Below, in pieces: positions 13,675 to 19,157 of a stretch of 19,157 bases of DNA (position 1 is its first letter; each line of letters opens with the position of its first letter). The stretch covers positions 1 to 19,157 of the forward strand of contig WFQZ01000295.1 of NCBI GenBank assembly GCA_015486785.1. Direction: 5' to 3'. The notes beneath the pieces are model-generated. The model had not been told where the DNA came from and made no database searches. It saw only the letters and a program-made list of their open reading frames with translations. The position numbers and the translations under genes are program-made. The stretch comes from Thermoflexales bacterium (GTDB taxonomy: Bacteria > Chloroflexota > Anaerolineae > B4-G1 > SLSP01).

Positions 13675-15042
13675 CTAAAGGTTCAAGTTGTCCCTGGTAA
13701 CAACGCCGAATTTTTCAGGCGGCACCAGCAAGAAGATCGAGTTGAGCGTGATGCCAGCCACCGCACCGGTGGCGATACAGGGCAGCCCGTCAGGGAAGAC
13801 GCCGGGGATCTTGATGTCAATGTAGCCGTTGCCGATGATCTGCCCACCGAGGGCCACGATGCCGATCAAAGCACCAATTGACAACTGCTTGGGATCGAAG
13901 AGGTTGACTTTCTCAGATTGAATCAGCGCGATACCTTGCATCCCAACGACGCCGAACAGATACACCGCCAGCCCGCCGGTCACGGCAACGGGGACGCTGT
14001 GAACCAGCGCGGCCAGCTTGCCGATGAAGCCCAACAGGATCGCGATCACGCCCGCCGTTACCAGCACCGGGCCGGAGTAGTTGCGGGTAATCGCCATCAA
14101 GGAGTTGTTCTCGCCGTAGTTCGTGCCGGCCACACCACCGAACATACCGTTGATGAAGTCTCCCAGACCGTCCAGGATCAAGTTGAAGCCAATGAACTGG
14201 CTCAGATGGTAGCGTTCTTTGCCCAGATCGTCGGCCAGCTTATCCACGTAGAGGCTGATCTGGTACAGGTGGGCGGTGGATTCGGGGATCGTCGCAATGG
14301 CGATGATCGCAATGGCGGCCACCGACTCCCACGCGCGGGGGGAAGCGAAGTTCGGGAACGTGAAGCGCGGAATCTGGAACCATGGCGCATCCATCACCGG
14401 CTTGAAGTCAACCAGCCCAAAGGGGATGGCGATCAAGTAGCCCGCCGTTGCCCCCAGCAAGATCGGCAACAATCCTAAGAACCCGGCCCCTTGCAGGTAC
14501 ACGGACAAAACCACGGTGATCAGGAAGGTGATCGTGGAAACAGCCCAGTTGGCTTGCGCCATATTGACGGCCGCCCCACCCAGCGTGAACCCGATAACCA
14601 GGGCCACCGAGCCGGTGATAACCGGCGGCAACACCGTATCCAGCGCGTCCTTGCCGATGCGGGTAATCAACCATCCCACCAGCATATTCGCGATACCGGT
14701 CGCCACAATACCGACCTGCGCCAAGCGCACGGCGTCACCGGCGTAGACGCCAAATTCCGCGTGGGTCAAAGCAATCGTCGCGGAAATGTAGCTGAAGGAT
14801 GAACCGTAGTACAAGGGGATGAACTTCCCCAGGAAAAAGCGGGAAAGAAGCAACGCGGTGACAGTCGCCAGACCGGAGACGGCCAGCACCGTACCAACGT
14901 CAAATCCCACCAACAACGCAACCAGCACCGTGGCCGGGAACATCGTCAAGATGTGCTGGAATCCCAGCAACACCATTTGCCCAAATGGCGGGGCCTCGTT
15001 GGGCAAGTAGCCAAAAACCTTGGGTTTATCTTGAGCGGTCAT
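13675..15042 (-). CDS. NCS2-family nucleobase permease, UraA type
   Basis: This 455-residue cytoplasmic-membrane symporter has about 14 hydrophobic segments in the inverted-repeat layout of the family, and would import a nucleobase with protons. Two landmark sites are clear. TIPESTAH around Glu254 is equivalent to the UraA substrate glutamate in helix 8. The GGVAGTNYGENNSLMAITR segment around Glu311 is equivalent to the UraA helix 10 site. The TNYGEN...AITR signature is of the uracil-permease branch rather than the xanthine/urate branch, though branch members also carry other bases. AGGAGA precedes the ATG. It probably supplies the substrate of the hydroxylase encoded downstream. Confidence 0.92.
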   Translation of the reverse strand: MTAQDKPKVFGYLPNEAPPFGQMVLLGFQHILTMFPATVLVALLVGFDVGTVLAVSGLATVTALLLSRFFLGKFIPLYYGSSFSYISATIALTHAEFGVYAGDAVRLAQVGIVATGIANMLVGWLITRIGKDALDTVLPPVITGSVALVIGFTLGGAAVNMAQANWAVSTITFLITVVLSVYLQGAGFLGLLPILLGATAGYLIAIPFGLVDFKPVMDAPWFQIPRFTFPNFASPRAWESVAAIAIIAIATIPESTAHLYQISLYVDKLADDLGKERYHLSQFIGFNLILDGLGDFINGMFGGVAGTNYGENNSLMAITRNYSGPVLVTAGVIAILLGFIGKLAALVHSVPVAVTGGLAVYLFGVVGMQGIALIQSEKVNLFDPKQLSIGALIGIVALGGQIIGNGYIDIKIPGVFPDGLPCIATGAVAGITLNSIFLLVPPEKFGVVTRDNLNL

Positions 15043-15160
15043 GATACTCTCCTGAAAATTGTGAATAAACAGAATGAACGAAAGTAAATGGACTCCGTCT
15101 AATGAAGGTAGGCCTTAGCTAAATCGTGCCGGTTCACCTCCTCAATCAAGTGGATAGAAT

Positions 15161-15189
15161 GATCTGGCAGGCACGTGGCCTGCCAGATC
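15161..15189 (-). other. Perfect 12-base-pair intercistronic hairpin
   Basis: 15161-15172 pairs perfectly with 15178-15189 around a five-base loop (ACGTG). It lies just after the stop of the GNAT-like gene. On the minus strand it is followed by ATTCTATCC, not a T-tract, so it is more likely an mRNA-stabilising or processing structure than a strong terminator. Confidence 0.65.
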
Positions 15190-15198
15190 GGATTCATT

Positions 15199-15927
15199 TT
15201 AGATATTCTCCAGCGGAGGAACTTCCTTGATGTCGGCATTGGCGGCCAACAAGTCCTCGGGCACCGGGCGCACCAGTTCCGCACCGGTGATCTGCTTGAT
15301 GTAGTCATGGACGGTGGTGTCCCAATACTTCTTGGTGATGTAGTACACCTTCGCCCCGCCCAACTCGTGTTGGTACTCCGGCCAAGGGTATGAAGGCTGC
15401 GCCATGCCCAGGCCCCATCGCTTCCAGCCGTTGTAGCTTTCGTAAGTGGCCCACCATTCCTTCTGCCCCAGAATCTCAAAGGCATAGGCCGCTTTGGCGT
15501 AGTACATAATCGCGCCGATGCGCAGGCCGCGCTTGAGCGACATGGTGTGCAAGCTGATGTTGATGTCTTCATTCATCAAGCGGCCATTGGCAAAGCCGAC
15601 CCACTCGCCATCAATCAGACCGATGATCGTGTAGGGGTCCTTGAGGCGTTTGCGATACCAGCCCAAGATTTCGGCATACACCCGCGCCCCGACAATGTCG
15701 TAGAAGTCGTGCTGAATCTTCATCACTTTCTCGACATACTCCAGCATGATGGGGGCCTCTTCCAGCTTGGCCTCGCGGATGACCATCGTGGAGCCATCCT
15801 TGAGCTTCACCATCGCCGGAGGGAACGGCTGAATGTCCATCGCCGGCCCTTGCAACAAAGGCTCGATCTCGCTGACATCAAAGGTAAGTTTATCACGGGT
15901 TACTTCAACAGGTGGTTCTAAACGCAT
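15199..15927 (-). CDS. GNAT-like acyltransferase-fold protein (unknown substrate)
   Basis: This 242-residue protein has no assignment I am sure of. About 35 N-terminal residues precede a region resembling the GNAT fold. STMVIREAKLEEAPIMLEYV would be the first strand and helix, YTIIGLIDGEWVGFANGRL the paired central strands, and SLKRGLRIGAIMYYAKAAYAFEI a degenerate acyl-CoA-binding loop and helix. ATYESYNGWKRWGLG would match the late strand-helix. The C-terminal 70 residues are rich in Tyr and Trp. It has no signal peptide or membrane span. AAGGAGAG precedes the ATG. It sits between the cyclase-family hydrolase and the permease, implying a role in the same catabolic route. A non-catalytic sensor or a different enzyme on this fold is possible. 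Confidence 0.6.
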   Translation of the reverse strand: MRLEPPVEVTRDKLTFDVSEIEPLLQGPAMDIQPFPPAMVKLKDGSTMVIREAKLEEAPIMLEYVEKVMKIQHDFYDIVGARVYAEILGWYRKRLKDPYTIIGLIDGEWVGFANGRLMNEDINISLHTMSLKRGLRIGAIMYYAKAAYAFEILGQKEWWATYESYNGWKRWGLGMAQPSYPWPEYQHELGGAKVYYITKKYWDTTVHDYIKQITGAELVRPVPEDLLAANADIKEVPPLENI

Positions 15928-15973
15928 AGTTATCTCTCCTTTTTAGAAAATGATGTTAATGAAAAACAAATCA

Positions 15974-16005
15974 CCGCCGGAACTGACCGCAGCCACCTCC
16001 GGCGG
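15974..16005 (-). terminator. Possible attenuating terminator after the cyclase-family gene
   Basis: CCGCCGGA (15974-15981) pairs perfectly with TCCGGCGG (15998-16005) around a 16-base loop. On the minus strand TGATTTGTTTTTC follows. It may lower transcription into the GNAT-permease-hydroxylase part of the operon. Confidence 0.5.
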
Positions 16006-16016
16006 CAAAAACGCTA

Positions 16017-16892
16017 CTAACGAGCTTGTACCTGCTTGTTCAGGCTCTCCACGTGCTTGGGATCGTAGGCATCGCCGAACTTGGTCTTCGGCAACTCCGC
16101 CTTCTTCGCCATCAAGTCCTCGTACTCATCGTCATCGACGAAGGCCACACAACGCCCGATGCTGGCTTCCCCGTCCACGAAACGCCACGGGAAGAATCCC
16201 ACTTGCACCCGCCGGTTGAGCAGCAAGTCCAAGTCACCGCCCAGGCACTCGGCGTGGATGATCCCATACGGGAACATCTCAATGTGCATCAGTTGGTACT
16301 TGTCTTCGGAGAAGACCTCCTCCAGCTCGTGCCCGTACTTCTTGCGGAAGTGCTCGCGGGCTTGATTCGCCTGCCGGGGCATCCAGTCGCGGATGATCGT
16401 GTTCATCGGGTGATCCGCGCTGCCGCAGTCCACGCCGATCCAGCGCAGCTTCTTCTTCTTCGCCCACTCCGCGAACTCCCGATCCGGCCCTGGGTGCTGC
16501 ACCATGTACCGAATCTCATCGGCGGTCGGCATGTCCCACCCAAAGTGATGGAAGCCGGTGTGGATGATCAGAATGTCGCCCTCTTTCACTTCCACCTTGT
16601 CCTCAATCATCTCCGAGGTGTAGATGTCGTAATCCGCCACCACATCAGAAAGGTCCACTATCGCCGCGTCGTGAACGAGAAAATCCATATCCAGCCCGGC
16701 GATGTCCTTCCCCGGCGTGTAGAAGTGAATTTCCCCATCCAGGTGCGTGCCCAAGTGGTTGGAGTGGGTCAACACTTGACCATTCGCGCCGTTCGGCGCC
16801 AATCGCTTGAAGTACTTGAGCTGCAACGGCTCATACGTCGGCCACGGGGGCGTCCCTACCCCCAAAGGAATCGTTAAATCTACCAGTTTCAT
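16017..16892 (-). CDS. Cyclase-family metal-dependent amidohydrolase (KynB/isatin hydrolase-like)
   Basis: This is a 291-residue member of the family that contains kynurenine formamidase and isatin hydrolase, which hydrolyse amide bonds in acyclic or cyclic substrates. The metal-binding motif HLGTHLDGEIH is intact at residues 46-56, and HTGFHHF (111-117) matches the second conserved block. The C-terminal DGEASIGRCVAFVDD corresponds to the family's end motif. It is longer than typical KynB (about 210 residues), closer to the longer bacterial cyclase group. AGGAGG precedes the ATG. It lies 40 bases after the AllG-like gene. From context it probably opens a cyclic amide or ureide made by the molybdenum hydroxylase; the substrate is inferred. 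Confidence 0.88.
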   Translation of the reverse strand: MKLVDLTIPLGVGTPPWPTYEPLQLKYFKRLAPNGANGQVLTHSNHLGTHLDGEIHFYTPGKDIAGLDMDFLVHDAAIVDLSDVVADYDIYTSEMIEDKVEVKEGDILIIHTGFHHFGWDMPTADEIRYMVQHPGPDREFAEWAKKKKLRWIGVDCGSADHPMNTIIRDWMPRQANQAREHFRKKYGHELEEVFSEDKYQLMHIEMFPYGIIHAECLGGDLDLLLNRRVQVGFFPWRFVDGEASIGRCVAFVDDDEYEDLMAKKAELPKTKFGDAYDPKHVESLNKQVQAR

Positions 16893-16932
16893 TGTTTAAC
16901 CTCCTGAATTTATGTTTGAATCAAAGGACTTC

Positions 16933-18327
16933 CTACGAAAACGCTTCAACCAATGCCGCGAAGGCATCTTCAAAGCACTTCTTGGGCGCACGAACCAACC
17001 CCGCGCCCACCATTCCAATGCCGGGCTTCTTGTGTGCGACGCCGGTGTTGATGAACGGCAGAATCCCGCTCGCCATCACCTTGCGCACGTCAATGCCCAA
17101 CGGCGTCCCCCGGAAGTTGAGTACCGGCACGGTGAAGAACTCATGTTCCCCAACGGTGATCTGGTACATCTCCTGGGTCACGCTCAAGGCCAGTGAGGCC
17201 GATCCACCCACAAAACGCACGATGGCCGGCGCAGCCGCCATCGCAAACCCGCCACAGCCCACCGTCTCGGTGATGCTGGAATCGCCAATATCGGGGTTGG
17301 CATCCTCTTCACTGTAGCCGGGCAGCCACAGCCCCTTGACAATCGGCGCGGGGGCCGTGAACCAGCGATCCGGCATTGAGGCCACCCGAATCCCGAAGTC
17401 CGTCCCGTTGCGGGCCATCACCGTGATCACCGTGCTGCCGGCGATGCCTTCAGCCGGTTCGACCATCGCCTTGAGGGCCGCCATCGAGAGGTTCAAGAAG
17501 AAGTGATCGTTGCTATCAATGAACTTGAGCACGGCGATAGCGACTTCCTTGGGAGAAGTCTCAATCACCGCCGGGGAGATCTGCCGCAGCAGCAAGGACG
17601 TAGCCGCGCGGTTGCGATTGTGCCCCTCATCGCCCATGTGCAACGCCTGCGCCAGAATGCTGCGCAGATCAATGGGGCCGGTCACTTCCAACGCCCGCTT
17701 GAGCGCGGGATACAACTCTTTCTCCATCCAGCGGAGGCGTTCCAGCACGTCGTCCCCATACGCGCCGTAACGCAGCACGCGCCCCAGCCCCTCGTTCTGC
17801 GTGGCGTAGCTCAAGTTGCCGAAGGTCTCGTTTTTGACGATGAAAACCGGCATTGAGGGCGAAGTCACGCCGGCCATCGGGCCGACCAGGTGATGATGGT
17901 GGCATGGATCAAACTTGATCTCGCCGGAAGCGGCCATCTTCTCCGCCTCTTCGTAAGTTTCGGCCCATCCTTCGTAGACGATTGCGCCCATCACCGCGCC
18001 GCGCATCGGGCCGCACATCCGCTCCCACTCAATGGGCGGACCGGCGTGCAGCAGCATGCGATCTTCCATCCCCGGCACCACATCCTTGGCGATGCCCATG
18101 CCGACCAGCAGCGGGCGTCCCTTGCGGATGCGTTGCAGAGCCTCGGCGTTGGCCTCGTCAATATCAATGCCATCCTTGGTGTGAGTCAGCTCCACGTATC
18201 CTTCCAGCGGCGGACGCCAATCCACGTGAACGACCTCCGCGCCTTGAGATTCCAGACTCTTGGCAAAGTCTTCCAATCCAATGTTCACAGCCTTGAGCGG
18301 TTGACCGAACAAATCTTGTATTGCCAT
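16933..18327 (-). CDS. allG: AllG-like DUF1116 protein (oxamate transcarbamylase subunit family)
   Basis: The 464-residue protein belongs to the DUF1116/YlbE family. In Escherichia coli, YlbE (AllG) with FdrA (AllF) and YlbF (AllH) forms oxamate transcarbamylase, which phosphorolyses oxalurate to oxamate and carbamoyl phosphate. Conserved features include VGMGIAKDVVPGM, the His-rich DPCHHHHLVGPMAG (140-152, His143-146), NEGLGRVLRYGAYGDDV and HMGDEGHNRN. I chose the ATG at 18327 over a TTG three codons earlier, because AAGGAG is nine bases before this ATG but abuts the TTG. It follows the FdrA gene by 17 bases, the usual pairing. The DUF2877 partner (AllH) is not in the window. The substrate may differ from oxalurate. 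Confidence 0.87.
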   Translation of the reverse strand: MAIQDLFGQPLKAVNIGLEDFAKSLESQGAEVVHVDWRPPLEGYVELTHTKDGIDIDEANAEALQRIRKGRPLLVGMGIAKDVVPGMEDRMLLHAGPPIEWERMCGPMRGAVMGAIVYEGWAETYEEAEKMAASGEIKFDPCHHHHLVGPMAGVTSPSMPVFIVKNETFGNLSYATQNEGLGRVLRYGAYGDDVLERLRWMEKELYPALKRALEVTGPIDLRSILAQALHMGDEGHNRNRAATSLLLRQISPAVIETSPKEVAIAVLKFIDSNDHFFLNLSMAALKAMVEPAEGIAGSTVITVMARNGTDFGIRVASMPDRWFTAPAPIVKGLWLPGYSEEDANPDIGDSSITETVGCGGFAMAAAPAIVRFVGGSASLALSVTQEMYQITVGEHEFFTVPVLNFRGTPLGIDVRKVMASGILPFINTGVAHKKPGIGMVGAGLVRAPKKCFEDAFAALVEAFS

Positions 18328-18344
18328 ACGGTTCAACTCCTTGA

Positions 18345-19157
18345 TTATTTGAGAATGTAACCGGCCAGCTTGGTGGCCGCGGCGTTGCTGGGCAGCACGA
18401 TGACGCCCGCCTCTTCCAACTTCGCCTCTTGAGCCAACACGTCCTGCGGATCGCCTTCTGTACCGCAGACGGAGGCTATGAAGAGCACTTCCCGCCCTTC
18501 CTGCTCCAACATCGCTTGCGCTTCCTTAATCGCTTCCACTGCCGCCCCGGCCGGGTCGGGATGAACGCCATAGCCCAACACCACATCCAAGAAGATGATC
18601 GCCGTTTCCGGGTCCTTGGCCTCGTGGAGGATGCGGCGGTTGCGCAACGTGGGGTCAATCATCGGGTGCAGCCGCCCCACGGTGAACTCGTCTTCGCCCA
18701 AGTCCACCGCCACGTGCCCCTCGCTGACGTTGGAATCGGCCATACGCAGCTTCTTGTCCACCGGCGCGTTTGATTGTACCGGCGAAGAGAGCATGTCCCG
18801 CAGAATCAATTGGGTCTCGTAGCAGAAAGTCCCGCCGGTGAACAGCCCCCGGAAGTACTTTTGCGTGTCGTTGAGCTTACCGCGCAATGATTCCGCCTGC
18901 TGTTGCAAGTCGGCATCACGCGCCGCAAGCTGCCGGAGTGCCGCATCAGGGGATTCGCCCTTGGCGACTGCCGCCGCCAGATACGCCGCTTCCTCCAGCG
19001 TGGCCGCCGGAATGCCACCCGCGGCCTTGATCATTTCCGGATCGCCGCCCAGGAAGCACACCACCGCCGGTTTATCGCTAGCCTTGAGTTGCTCCAGCAC
19101 CTTAGCCGCCACTTCCGGCGCGGGGGGCTTGGAAACCAGCAGCAACACCTTGGTATC
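18345..19157 (-). CDS. allF: FdrA/AllF-like protein, C-terminal part (cut by window edge)
   Basis: This frame is open to the right edge, giving the last 270 residues of an FdrA protein, which is usually about 510-560 residues long. FdrA is related to succinyl-CoA synthetase alpha subunits. The segment begins DTKVLLLVSKPP at the end of the N-terminal domain. It continues with VVCFLGGDPEMIKAAGG, TFCYETQLIL, the family block VDLGEDEFTVGRLHPMIDP, and the phosphate-binding-like FLDVVLGYGVHPDPAG. AllF is a subunit of oxamate transcarbamylase with AllG and AllH. It is the first visible gene of the operon. Its promoter and start lie outside the window, where allH and a carbamate kinase gene might also be. 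Confidence 0.9.
   Translation of the reverse strand, partial: DTKVLLLVSKPPAPEVAAKVLEQLKASDKPAVVCFLGGDPEMIKAAGGIPAATLEEAAYLAAAVAKGESPDAALRQLAARDADLQQQAESLRGKLNDTQKYFRGLFTGGTFCYETQLILRDMLSSPVQSNAPVDKKLRMADSNVSEGHVAVDLGEDEFTVGRLHPMIDPTLRNRRILHEAKDPETAIIFLDVVLGYGVHPDPAGAAVEAIKEAQAMLEQEGREVLFIASVCGTEGDPQDVLAQEAKLEEAGVIVLPSNAAATKLAGYILK

Noticed and set aside
15136..15146. Minus-strand GAGGAGGTG, a strong Shine-Dalgarno-like sequence between the GNAT-like and permease genes
   Set aside because: No ATG, GTG or TTG lies at a usable distance downstream, and the short frame through it has no start. It may be a remnant, but I cannot support a gene.
1..19157. CRISPR array, phage or insertion-sequence transposase
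   Set aside because: No regularly spaced repeats, transposase, integrase or phage structural gene could be recognised on either strand.

Overview
The window reads as a chromosomal stretch of a GC-rich bacterium. I infer a Chloroflexota (Anaerolineae-type) lineage from a sortase inside a polyprenyl-phosphate glycan operon, a BmrCD/TM287-288-type heterodimeric ABC exporter, a secreted Pro/Gly-rich helical protein and generally strong AGGAGG ribosome sites. No 16S rRNA or marker gene is present, so this placement is an inference.

Left part, plus strand (225-4607): a tightly packed operon encodes a GT2 glycosyltransferase, a polyprenyl glycosylphosphotransferase, a SAM methyltransferase, a membrane-anchored sortase and a 90-residue tail-anchored protein. 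It ends at a strong intrinsic terminator. The first gene appears to be transcribed from an extended -10 promoter placed so that its mRNA would be leaderless. The operon probably builds or anchors a cell-surface glycan. No sortase substrate is encoded in the window.

Middle, plus strand (4608-9360): a 371-base gene-poor leader precedes two overlapping ABC half-transporter genes. The leader holds a promoter, a 31-codon ORF with a perfect Shine-Dalgarno that ends Arg-Pro-Pro-Gly-stop, and a chain of competing hairpin segments. The two ABC genes form a heterodimer with one degenerate and one catalytic ATP site. The leader architecture resembles ribosome-mediated attenuation of drug exporters such as bmrB-bmrCD. 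A secreted 181-residue protein follows, with its own promoter region and terminator.

Right part, minus strand (19157 down to 9637): tRNA-Glu(CTC) has its own near-consensus promoter. Upstream of it lies a catabolic operon read right to left: FdrA/AllF-like (cut by the window edge), AllG-like DUF1116, a metal-dependent cyclase-family amidohydrolase, a GNAT-like protein, a UraA-type nucleobase permease, and the FAD, 2Fe-2S and Mo subunits of a xanthine-dehydrogenase-family hydroxylase. FdrA and AllG are two of the three subunits of oxamate (oxalurate) transcarbamylase. I infer that the operon imports a nucleobase or related cyclic ureide, hydroxylates it, opens the ring and phosphorolyses the resulting ureido acid to carbamoyl phosphate for ATP. 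The permease type and the hydroxylase pocket leave room for a pyrimidine substrate: uracil to barbiturate to ureidomalonate, which is oxalurate plus one CH2. That would be an unusual, possibly undescribed, energy-conserving pyrimidine oxidation route.
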